NCBI GenBank assembly: GCA_948567375.1
Contig: OX419755.1
Location: forward strand, 57,175,945-57,239,944
Direction: 5' to 3'
Length of the DNA stretch: 64,000 bases
Source: Lunularia cruciata
Taxonomy: Eukaryota; Streptophyta; Marchantiopsida; Lunulariales; Lunulariaceae
Both the position numbers and the translations under genes were made by a program. The notes beneath the pieces are model-generated. The model saw nothing but the letters and a program-made list of their open reading frames with translations. It was not told the DNA's origin and did no database searches. Positions 1 to 11,195 of this stretch are shown here, piece after piece. Each line of letters begins with the position of its first letter. Within the stretch, counting starts at the first letter, position 1.

Positions 1-3000
1 TATCTATCAATATTATTAAGAAATTTATAGAATATAGAAGAAAGAGATATTATAAAAGTTGAATCCTTGACTACTAGAGCTACTAGAAGGTACTAGCATA
101 TCAATAGCATATCAATTTTTAAAATAAATGCAATAAAGGAAAACTAGCTTCAACAAGCACTTTACTTCCTACTTTATAGATACCATGTATTAAGATGCTC
201 TACTAAGTTATGTCAAATCACAAAACTTTAATACATAAGGTAATAATTTTTATTTTTTGGTTGTAATAAAATATTATGTATACATTGAACTGATAAAAGC
301 TAACCTAAAATTGGCTTCAATAAACTCAAGTTACACTCACTAGGAGTTAATTATATATAATGATTCAAACTTCTTATAAAAGTTTTATTTATTTATATTC
401 ATTCTTTTCAGCCATTTTCATCATTTTTTACTAAGTTTCATTAGCTCAACAAAATGAAACCACCAACTCCTTAAATACAAGAAAGAACCATTATAAAATA
501 TTTTAAGATTTTTTTTAAATTATATAATTAAAGAAAATGTAAAATGAACAGATGTCACCTCCTAATAAGATTTTAAACATGTATTAACTATGAAGGATTA
601 GTTCTCAGTTCATATGACTATATAGTACAGATAGTAGATTTTTGCCACTTGTCATCAGTTAATTTTATCTCATGTAGATTATGTAAGCTAAGTCAAATTG
701 AGTAGGAAACTTAGACTTTTCTAGTCAAATTGAAGAATCTCAATTAAAGGCAGTAAAGTATTATCAGCTCGATTTATGCCATATGAATTCTCTAAATAAA
801 TTCATTATTTATTCAATCAAGAGTAATTAGGCTTAATGAAAAGGTCGATGTTTTTTCTAAAATCCATATCTTCATATCATGATAATTATACATTTATTTT
901 TCCACACACATTCCACAATAGTTATAACTCGTTTCTTTCAATTATCTTCTATATTACATGACTTACCGTATCACTTCTCTATCAACTATGGTGTTTACTC
1001 TTGTTAGATAAACTTTCATTGATATGAAATACTTTCTCTAACAGAATAACAGAAAATTTTCATTTATAGATCCATTAATCACATATATCTATCAATATCT
1101 GTAACATTACCTCATAATCCTCTCGTTCCCATGAACATTGTAGAAGTAAAGAATCCACAGCTGCAAATTGCATTCACCTCTGCTGAATTGATTTATCGAA
1201 ACTACAAAGCTCTGATCTAACTTCCACAGCCTTGTGATGGACCAGCAAATGGTAAAATCCAGTCACCCCCCGCAGAAATCTTCTTCCTGCTCCTGCTCCT
1301 GCTCTCAGTGTCCTTAAGAGGCCCGTTGAGTTGTCTCCAAGCGAGACGGATCCACTGTCTTCCACACCTGAACTATCTATGGCAACTTTTCATATATTTC
1401 TTCAACCTCTCAGCAAGCTCTTTTCACTCACATTGACAGAACTCCAATCTCCGCCCTCTGTAGCCACTGCGATTGTAGCCCGGCTCTAATTATAGCTATG
1501 ACACAAATATTAGCCCCCCGTCATCTTCCTAAGGTCTTTCTCAACTAGATGTAGCGGTTCTTCTGGATTCCACTATATGTTTTAGATCTGTTACTTCGTT
1601 TAGAGTATCAGATCACTTCTGTACAGTACTGGCAATACTGCCTCCAGACTAGAGCCTCCAGCCTCCAGACTAGAGCACCGTAGCCCTGTTGGAAGTAGAG
1701 CTTGGTAATTGTTCCTGGCGATTCAAAATTCAGGTCAGATTTCGACTGGAGGCAATTTTTCTGGCAGGTAAGAGGAAATTGCTTCGGTATTTTTATATTT
1801 ATTACGAAAATTTAATTATGTTAATTAAGTAAAGCATAAGCACCGTACAACAATTACTTTATTCAAGCAAAATAATTATATTTTCACCCCATGTACTATG
1901 TGGAGCGATCAAGCTCTTGCCTCGTACGGTACCCTTGATTTTAAATTGCGGGTGCTGGTCATACTTACCTTTACCAAAGGTAGATCACAGAGTTACCTGG
2001 CGAAGTCTTCGCTCCCTTAGTGCCGAAGATACCGGCATCTGGTAAATTGAGGAAATGAGGAAAGTAAAGAAAGTAACCCGCGTTAGAGACCTTGTTCCCA
2101 TGAACATTGCAGAAGTAAAGAATTCTGGTTGGTATCAATCTCACTTCATACGTAATTGGAATATAAATTAAATAAGGTTGAACTATAAGAAGGATATTGT
2201 TAGCGCTTTTAGTGAGTACGGTATCTAATTCTAACAAATTATAAGGTATTTAAAATTGTTGTTTGTGGTTAGAATCAGGTTTATATGCTTGTATGAACCT
2301 TACACTCACATAAAACGTCCATTGTGGAATTTAACTCTATCCTTCGCGATGAAACAACAAATTAACAATTACTGTAAGTACGTTTCTGCATATAGTATCT
2401 TCCTTTATGGCTAGTTGGAATTAAGAGTCTTTGAGGTGAAATTTCCGTGATGAAGCGAATCAAGAACCAATCCAAGTATTTCTTTCTTTCTAAGACAAAT
2501 TCATTCGTATGCTTTCAAACTAGATTTTATGAATTTTAAATGCACAAAAAATAAACTCTTCTCAAAAAGATATCAAGAGATTACTGACTAACAAAGTTCG
2601 AAAGACCATAAAATAGGCTTGTCAATGACCAGATCCTTCGGTAAGATAGTCTCTCAAAATAGTGCATTCTTTTGCGTCTTCTTTCTCTGCCTCTTTGCAA
2701 ACCTGTGATCGCATCTAATTCTTTGAAATCAAAATAACTACAAATTTTATAAATTTCATAAAGACGTTTATTGACTGTAAACTATTAACCAAAGATTTAT
2801 AAAAAATATAAGAAAATTGATATGGCATAAAGATACGCTTATTGTGATAATTACCTCCTGGTTGATATATTGTCAAATTAAAGGAGTAAGGGACGAGGAA
2901 ACTCATTTTCATGGAATAACTTCTAAATTTACTATGGAGTAGGTAAGTAACCTACCAAAACTCCCAAACTTGTTCTAACTTCAAGCGGCTGTGTATTCTT

Positions 3001-3232
3001 ATATTTGAACAGCGAGAAAGTTGGATTCATATAGATGTCTTTGGCCACCACTTGGAGGATGATCTGTTTAAGAAAACTATTCCATCAGATAAAAAATATT
3101 TTCACTGGGCTGATAGAGTTACAAGATGTATGGGTCTTGAGGTAGTGGAAGTATGCTCTTGTAGGATCCGCATTGGAATAATAGATTACTTACTTGTTTA
3201 AATGATTGCAAATTGGGTTGGAAGATCACATG
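1..3232. other. A+T-rich intergenic DNA, no gene recognised
   Basis: I see no coding region that I can support here. The only short ORFs lack family motifs and plausible exon borders. Base composition is strongly A+T-rich except for a slightly more balanced patch around 1150-1760. A roughly 30-base motif beginning GTTCCCATGAACATTG occurs at about 1125 and again at about 2094, in direct orientation, and is the only internal structure I noticed. Confidence 0.5.
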
Positions 3233-3451
3233 TCATGCAATTCCAAGTAGAAGTGGTGTCCTTGACAAGTCTCTGGCAAGATAAATCTGCTCAGGTTCAT
3301 AGCACTTTATGGGCCTACCCATAATATGTCTTTTGTCTTGTTTCATATCTACCAGGAATAGGATTGAATCTTTGTACGAAGAGCAAGGTCCAATTGTACG
3401 AACTTGGGGCTTGGAAAACAACATTTCACCACGGTCAATCACCGCAAGCAT
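3233..3451 (-). CDS. Unidentified exon-like ORF (possible gene fragment)
   Basis: I do not recognise this 72-residue open frame. It reads like real protein, with mixed charged and hydrophobic residues and the stretches VIDRGEML, KRHIMGRPIKCY and EPEQIYLARDL, in an otherwise non-coding A+T-rich area. Just upstream on the same strand, around 3470-3515, is a short exon-like piece (FQGLVDAAGK) followed by a GTATGT donor-type sequence. The two cannot be joined directly because the gap is too short for a normal intron. It may be a surviving exon or a fragment of a decayed gene. No function is proposed. Confidence 0.25.
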   Translation of the reverse strand: MLAVIDRGEMLFSKPQVRTIGPCSSYKDSILFLVDMKQDKRHIMGRPIKCYEPEQIYLARDLSRTPLLLGIA

Positions 3452-5686
3452 AAAAATTGTCTAAAAGCCAAGACATACCTTGCCTGCCGCATCAACAAGA
3501 CCTTGGAACCTAAACACACTATAAATAATGACCATTATAACATAACGAGGTCATGAATGTTAAGCAAATTGAAAAGGATATGCTGAGCTCATCTGTTTAA
3601 ATCGTACGCGAGTATTGATTGAGGCTTACCTTTTGATGTTTTGTTGTATGTTGGATAGGAAACAAAATGCGGACGTTTCCAAATTTTGATTCTAAAACTT
3701 GAAAACATGATCAAATTTACATTCTGATTGTTGAGAAACGGCTTAAAGCTTAAAACATCCAAACACTCAATATGTTCTTTGGTTCAACTTCGTTTATCTT
3801 CGTTTATCTCGTGCGCATCTCCCCCGTACGTACGCCGGTCAGTCTTGTGGAAGTCCTTATATGAGAGCCTTCCCATTTGAAGTTCTGGAAGGAGGTTTTA
3901 GCTGAAAATCACGTTCGGATCTGGTTATGTGGTGTCCGAAGCCGCGGGAGGATGCCCACCCCTGCTTATGACCGATTCAGAGCCGGTCCGCTTAAGGTTC
4001 GGAAGTTCACAAGAAGTATGAAAGTCCGCATGGAAGTAACTAGTCTTTCATTGAACTCCGTAGTCAGTATGGATATATGAATTAAATTTATTTTGAGGAC
4101 ATGTTATAGCGATTTATGTTATTTATATGTTTTAATAAGTGTATTTTATATATTATAATCATAATATACTGTCTTTTATATATTCAAGCTCTAAACTTTC
4201 ACCTAAGAATATATATCAAGTTCAATAAGAACCCTGAACTGACGTACTAGAGAAAATTCGTGAGAGAGTAGACTCTTCATGTATGCGAAAAAATTTCAAT
4301 TTGTATTTATGTGTTTTAATAGTAGAAATCAGTTTTAAATATCCAGAAAAAGTTAAGACTCTAAATAAGTATCAATTCACGGAACTAATTATATGATATA
4401 TCTGTTTTTATTCTCATGATCCTTTTTGGTCCCTGTCCTGATAAGTTTTTTCGCTGATTGGCTAGTTAGACTGGCAGCACAAGTGTCGTACGGTCACCTT
4501 TCTCTCTTGCTGCACCTCTAGGACGACAACCTTCACATCCGTCGTGCATTGTAGATGGCATACTCTGCCTCAGCATGACGATTGTCAACCCAAATCGCAT
4601 TTATTCCCAGCCACATTAAGCCTGCTGCAGGGAGACACTTGTCCAGGCTTTTAGTCCAAATATTCATTTACTCCCAAGTGCTAAAATTTCAATATTTGGT
4701 GTCTGGGCATGCTTGCATGGAGTCTGAGCAAAGCTTGCATGGACATGAGAACAAGGATATCCTCAGGATCTACATCGCTCTCAGCTCTCACTTTCTCGGG
4801 GCACGTGAAAACCTCAAAGACCAGACCTGTAAGAGAGCCATAAAACGACGTGTATACAACATGCACATAAAATTGCGATGCCATGCAGGCAGACAGCAGA
4901 GCGGCATGATAAGGAAAACGCCCTGATCCAATCAAGGGCTATACTTCTAGGACCTGTACTGGACGAAGTTAACAAAGATGCAGCACTAAAAGAATGATAC
5001 AAGCCATTGCATCACGATCACGATCAGGTGTAACATCCTTAGATGTCGTACATGCGTTAGCTTCAGGATCCTGGAAAGGTTGTTCGTTCAGAACCTAACA
5101 GGGTCCTACGAATTGAAGTCTGATAGTGTAGAAAGATGTATTTTCAGGTGTTTGCACTCTTCGAGATTACTTTCAGTTAATGACTACTCGTAAGCAGCTG
5201 CATGCTCTATCTGCTGTACCCAAGTTTGAGCACAAACTCATATTCGAGCCATGAACGCAATCTTGGGATTCGGTAGCCCGAAATGGTGAAAAAATTTGTT
5301 CGGAAAATTTCTTACAACACAGCAGTAGATATAAATAACCTGACCAACTAGACGCTGCAGTTGAAAAAATGATCCCACGAGTAAGCCTTTACGTTCCAGT
5401 GGGGTCGAGGGCGAATTGAGTTGGAGACTTCACAATATTTATACAAAGTTTGTTTATTGACAATTCAATCAGCTGAAACTACAGCGCATACAGTCAAAGA
5501 AGAGACCTTAAACCCTTACTCTGCGAATCTTTGCGACAAGCATGGAACTTCAAGCACCAAACCCCACCTCGTTCTGCCGTTGGCAAGGAGATCATACTTC
5601 TTCCAACTAAAGACGTTTGTTACAGTTCCACTCGTCCAGTAGTCCCCGATCTTTTGATTCAGCCGATCAATGGTGGATTCTGGTGA
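3452..5686. other. Intergenic region downstream of PHR2
   Basis: This stretch lies beyond the 3' end of the minus-strand PHR2 gene. Several 60-110-codon ORFs overlap on both strands around 4580-5000, but none shows a family motif or a convincing exon border, so I treat them as chance. The PHR2 3' untranslated region should occupy the part just below 5687. I see no other supported feature. Confidence 0.4.
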
Positions 5687-8600
5687 TCAAACAACTGCAA
5701 AGACGGCCGAGCGAGCTGTTGCTGTGGTAGAACTTTTCTTGCCAGCACAATGCTTCTTTGTAATAAATCTGAATTTCACAAGACAATCGTCAGAACTAAG
5801 ACTGTCAAATATAATGGGACTAAAACCAGTTATCTTCCATACATTGTTTCATCGAACTATTATACAGCACATTCAGCTTTGTAAAATCCACCAGCCTTAC
5901 TACAAATTAGGCACCGTTATGGCCTGTATAAGAAGATTGAAGGTGCAGTCCAGACCTGAAAAAATCTCTCCAGAGGAGCTCACGGACAAGCCAGTTCAAT
6001 CCATTGTCATCAACAGCACTCTTTGTAGCTGTCGACATCGCTACCCTGGCATCAAAAGACATTTTGGTTGATTCCAGCAGGAACAAAACTGGCCCATCAT
6101 CTCATCAAATTTGATCTACAGCAATGCATGACACAATATTGCAAATTCGCATATTGTGTCTCCCTACCCGGCCAAGTTGAAGGAGAAGGGTTAAGTTACT
6201 TCGTACACAGTTCTCATATGGCGTGCGTACCAGCTTGTGTGCTTTCCCAAGCACATTTTCCCAGCTAAAACTTGAGTAGAGAAGTTAACTGTACAGAGTT
6301 GCATTAAGTTAATGAACAGCATAAGACAGCAACTTTTTACCTTCTGTTGCTCTGATTCAGGTCCTCGAACATGCAGCGTGGTGAAAGGCATCCCATGGCT
6401 AGCCAGGGCGAGATTTTGCATGAGAAATTGGCACCATACAAGCTGTCTGCGTTTTTGGTCTGAGACATACTGGAGGCCTCAGCTGCAAAAGTCTTGAGCC
6501 TATGCAAAGCCTCCTTTTCACCTCCTACGAGCAAAGCTCCTCCATAAGCCGTGTGTTTTTCCTGTGGACAATCAAATCTGAGGAATTAGATGCAAAACTT
6601 TCATACCGATACAGCTTTGAAGCAGCATGATTTTATATTGAATATATATTACCACCGATAATATAAACATCCTTCATGTAATGGCTATGGCACAACCTGG
6701 AAATTTTTCCCACTGGCAAGGTAGTCAACAAGAGGAACACTTAAGTGACCAAAGCTGGAAAAAAGCATGCAGTAATCGCACTGCTAGTTAGGGGCCAACA
6801 TCTTCGTCTTCTGCCTGAGGAAACGCTTTGGTGAGGCTAAGGGCAAGGTTCAGAGCCAATTCCTCATCACTCTGTTCATTCCCACTAAAACCGGGACGCG
6901 CACCAGAAACGGGAGGTTCCTGCTTGATCAGTACAATATCCAGATCAACTCCCAACAGAGGCACAAAGCAGATATCACCACGAAATCGCTCACCATCTAG
7001 CTTCTTGTCACCTGAGACATAATTGGCCGTGACACGTGCCAAAACTCAACCGTTCTATTCCTCTCTTATAATTCCGGGAAGCAAGGTGGACGATAGGAAT
7101 CCCTAGATTGAATTGTAAATCGATGGGCAGAGGAACCGTCCGATACAGCAAATTTTAAGATATGAGGCAAATAGTTAGAGGTTGATGTCCGAAAATGAGA
7201 GCTAAATTTTATAGCTCAATCATATCAATGAAGAAGATCAGAGTAATTCTGCTTGTAGATCGAGAATGTATAAGCACACGAAACAGTCGATACACTTAAG
7301 CTTTATGATTTTCCCCATCCAGACATGAAGACACTCTACGCAATCTTTTGTACTCTCCAAGCCACTCCATATCTCGAGGTTGACTATAAGGAACAAAAAA
7401 GTCCACCAGAAATGCAGCACAGATTCGGTAAATAGACCTGAAAAAGACAGATTGGTGAACATTCTCCGACACAACTCACTTGTTCTGATCTAACTGGTTA
7501 GTCTTCATCCACTACAGCAGTCACTCACGAAGGCTTTGATACTCACAGTGAGATGCAGTTATAGCAACGTGTTACAAACAGCGGTCAGAGCGTCAAAGAG
7601 TACAGAGAATTGGGGAGTTCAAGACCGCTGGACAGAAAGAATTTTTCTGGCCATCTTATGGAGACCACGGACGATAATGACCTACTTTGCTCTGGGTCCA
7701 ACGATCTCCATTTCCCCGTTTACAACTTTGTTGAACTCATAATATCAGCATTCAGGGGCAAAGACAAACAACAACAAAACATGCGTTTCATATCCTTCTT
7801 CTTTCTTTTGAAATATTGTGTTCAGCAGATCGGCAGCAGTATTTTGAGGATAAAAAGAAGCACCGCTCCATGATGTTGGAAATTGGTGGTGTAGAGGGGC
7901 ACTTACCGGCCGGTTGACAGCGCTGGGGTTCAAACCAAGATCTTGTAAGGAAGGAATTTCTCCTGCCTTCACACTGCCGCGTACCGGGAGGCCCTTCAGA
8001 TGCTTCGGGGTCTCAATGGTGGTACGAACTTCAACGCCTTTCACTTTGTCGCGGAACCCACCGTAGTTGGGAGGCATTTCGTCGAGCTTGAAAGGAAGGT
8101 CATCCACATGGAACAAGGTGCTCCCCCAGAAGAATTTAGACTCGACTCCTTCCTCCTTCAAAGCAGCTGACACTTTCTCCTCAGCGTTCATCTCCTCATG
8201 AGAGACTTCCAAATGAGCGTATAATGCATCCGCGCCGACACTTTTGGCTAAAGAAACCAGCACTTCCTCCGGTCTACCGACTCTCACGACCAGCTCGGAA
8301 CCTCTCTCCCTCAAATTTTCTCGCAAATTGGCAACACACTCCAAAAGGAACTTAGCCCTGTATGGGCCGGTCTTGTCAAAACCGGAGGAAGAAGACTTCC
8401 CATAATCTCTAGGGTCGAAGCAGTATACTGGTACAATTGACATGCTCTCATTGCTGGCCTGCACAAGGGCTTCATTGTCATGTACGCGGAGGTCATTTCT
8501 AAACCAGACAATTGTAGCTCTCCTCATTCCTGCCGGATTTCTGGGCTCTCCGAACTGTCCACCTTGCAACCTCTGGTAGTCAGGGAACGGAGACATTGAG

Positions 8601-9040
8601 CTTACAGATTTGTTAACAGTTTTAGTCGCTGAAACTTCAAGGGGCACTTCCATTTGTAAAGCATTCAGTACAGGACAGGGATTGATGGCATTCTTGGCTG
8701 AAGTATCTGACTTCGCAGCAGCCTTTCTTGCTGGAGTATAAGCCAACCTGTGCGGAGAAGGAGCAGCAACTTGGGATAGCGACAAGAGAGACCCCATGGC
8801 CATGGTCAGAGAAGCTACCCCTGAAAGTACTATGAAGGGGTTTTGGCTCTCCGACTCATCAGTCGCGGCTCCCACAACTGCTTCTTCTTCACCAATTTTC
8901 AGATTACCATTCAATCGCTCTCGCCATCTACATCTCACCAAGGGTTTCTCAAATTCAAAGCTGTCTGCTTCTCCCGCTCCTCCACTCACCCTCTCCACAT
9001 TCGAGTCCAGAATCAGCTCCAGGTCATGGAAGTTAGCCAT
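5687..9040 (-). CDS. PHR2: PHR2-type cryptochrome/photolyase-family protein, 4 exons
   Basis: Exons by splice signals on the minus strand are 9040-7907, 6561-6341, 6045-5956 and 5768-5687. They total 1527 nt (508 residues) and all phases join. Exon 1 ends in G|GTAAGT. The first ~170 residues are low in conservation and probably hold a plastid transit peptide. A photolyase N-terminal alpha/beta domain starts near residue 173 (RRATIVWFRNDLRVHDNE) and includes PVYCFDPRDYG, RVGRPEEVLVSLAKSVGAD and the FFWGSTLFHVDDLPF segment. Exons 2-4 carry YGANFSCKISPWLAMG, NGLNWLVRELLWRDFFRFITKK and a short tail. The protein stops soon after this, as in Arabidopsis PHR2, so it keeps only part of the FAD-binding region of true photolyases. 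It is related to light-sensing or repair flavoproteins; the role of PHR2 itself is not settled. A downstream start at residue 80 or 82 is also possible. Intron 1 (~1.35 kb) contains an unrelated ORF. Confidence 0.93.
6788..7042 (-). CDS. Unidentified 84-residue ORF inside PHR2 intron 1
   Basis: This ORF is on the same strand as PHR2 but wholly within its first intron, and the splice phases of PHR2 skip it. It reads as convincing protein: TANYVSGDKKLDGERFRGD, then ICFVPLLGVDLDIVLIKQE, then an acidic C-terminus ending EDEDVGP before TAA. It opens directly after an in-frame TGA with no ATG, and I see no strong acceptor AG with a pyrimidine tract at its 5' edge. That fits a 5'-truncated insert of a C-terminal coding segment, or an exon of an unseen transcript. 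I do not recognise the family and assign no function. No frameshift or internal stop interrupts it. Confidence 0.45.
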   Translation of the reverse strand: MARVTANYVSGDKKLDGERFRGDICFVPLLGVDLDIVLIKQEPPVSGARPGFSGNEQSDEELALNLALSLTKAFPQAEDEDVGP

Positions 9041-11195
9041 CTCCCAGCTCTCAATGCGGCTCCTTCAATCTTCAATACCAACTTCAGATCCACAAGATCC
9101 TTAGACCAAAGCCTGGATTATTCCATTTCAATTGCAACCACTGCGCAGACCCACAACGTAATTCCAGATCCCGCAAAACCTCGTGTCTGGGTATGCCTAA
9201 ACACAACACAAGTGGCTTCCTTTTGCACCAACGACGGCAGCACCACCAACTCAACAATGGATCGTAAGACTTCCCATGAAGGACTTCTTTACGCTTTCAA
9301 GGCTGCTTGGTCAGTTTGTAGAGAGAACCTCCGTTCCTTCCTCTTTCTCTGAGAAAGTGAGTAGACGGAGAGGCGAATAAGAAGGCCCCTCCTTACAAGA
9401 TCGTCGGTCGTCGAGGGATTGAGAGGGAGATTCAGATCACACAACTTTTGCTCCCGTCTTCTTCAACACTTCCATGTCTTCTCCTCGGCCTTCCGACCGA
9501 CCATCCGACGGTTCCACGTTGACGATACACTGAACGAGGGTATATCAGAGGCAGATATTCACCCAACGCTGATCCGCATAAACCATCGGAGCAGCTGCTG
9601 ACATGGAGAGTCCTCGTCATCGCTCCCCAGCCCACGCGGAGCTTTCCAGTTCTGATCCAATCAAGAACTGGTTGAGACCTAGTACAGCCGGTGAGGAAGC
9701 CGCACTTTGTGTCCCCATCTACTGTAGATAGATCTCTGTCACTGAAACTTGCGTCGTTCGTCGAGTTCCCCTTCACGATTTCATTCTGATTTTCCCCCAC
9801 TGAAGCTGACAGAATCTACCGTCGCCGGAAGTTGGGGCACAAACTCAAAAGCAAATAACCCACTCGGGAGAGTGTGGAGCGAGGAGTGGAGTGGGAGAGG
9901 AGTGGAGCGGGAGAGATGTGAGAGAGAAGATATACATTTTATGAGGGTTCTCTAGCATAAGCATATAGCACTTGAGTGAATAGTAGATTCGGTTAGTTTT
10001 TAAATTTCAGTTCTAGGTGTATTTCGATTGAAGACTATAGAGAACTGAAAAAAATGATTGAAATTTTTTAATTTTTTTAGGGTTTAGAATGATTATTACA
10101 CGTTGAGAGTGATGGGTTGGGAGTTCTCAATTTTGGAGTTTGGTTTGGAGAGATAGTATTTACTCATGTGAGTTGGGATGTGAGGAGTTGTGGTTTTGCA
10201 GGTACGGGAAGAGACGGAGTGGAGCATCGTGTGTTATTATCATTATTTTTGTGCTAGCCATGGTTGCACTTCCTCACATGGGGCTGCCCAAAGCAGCTTT
10301 GGATACACCATGCCCAGTGTATCACCGATGCTTTACCTTGGAAGGAGTAAAGGACGGATGGTGAAACCTTGATCACAAGAACTATTCAACGGTAGTAAAA
10401 GGCGACCGCGGAGGATGAAGGATTCAACTAGAATACAGTAAATGGATAGATTATAACATATCAAGGGATACGCTACTGAGGTTCCTTTTACCATTCTCTA
10501 CTCTCACAAATACCATGAAAACTACGAAGGATTATTTAATCTAATCTCAGCTCAAAATGCCTCCATTCTCTCTGCCCTAAAGGAATGAAGTTTCTGTCTA
10601 ATATGAGACAGTTTGTGTTGCTGGCCCCGGTCCAGTTGCAAGAATATAAGCGCATTGAAAGAATATATGGAGTGTCGGCGCATCTCTTGACGAGTTTCTG
10701 TGATACCGCCAAGGTGAGTTCTTGCATTTTGTGTGTTCCTGGCCTTTCTGGATCCAAGTGCTTCGTTTCCTTTTTCACCTCGCTTTCTTATGTTCAAGAG
10801 TTCTACCTTGATTTGAAGGAGCTTTTAGGCACACTGCATGCAGACTTCTTATAACACCGAGTTACATAGTAAATCACTAGTTACACGATATAGAAGATTT
10901 TAAGATTAAAAGTTTGCTAAGAATATACCCTTGGCAACCACCATTCGTTCAGATTATACTACTTAGAAAGCGAAGGTAATGCGAGTGCTGCAATTTCGTG
11001 GGAAAAGTAGGAGGCGTGAACATGAAATTTTCATCTTCAACTTTTCTGTGCGTAGTTCTTTCTTGCAGCTGAAATTTGGTTAGATGTGTCGCCTTCTACA
11101 TCCTTCCATTTGACAATACATCAAATGATTTCCTTCAACCGCTGGAACTTTATATGAACTTGTAATCCAAGTTTGCTTGCACACCTGGGGACTAC
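9041..11195. other. PHR2 upstream region and intergenic DNA
   Basis: The stretch 9041-9900 is richer in G+C than the surrounding DNA and probably holds the PHR2 5' untranslated region and promoter; I cannot place a transcription start. Around 10600-10712 on the plus strand is an exon-like piece (PVQLQEYKRIERIYGVSAHLL) ending in a good donor sequence, AAG|GTGAGT. I find no partner exons and no family match, so it is not called as a gene. Confidence 0.35.

Noticed and set aside
4582-4935. Overlapping 84-114-codon ORFs on both strands
   Set aside because: They overlap each other and none shows a family motif or convincing splice borders.
8843-9352. 169-codon plus-strand ORF over the start of PHR2
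   Set aside because: It is the antisense shadow of PHR2 exon 1; the minus strand has the conserved protein and splice sites.
9432-9800. 122-codon minus-strand ORF upstream of PHR2
   Set aside because: No known motif and low-complexity basic composition; more likely PHR2 leader or promoter DNA.
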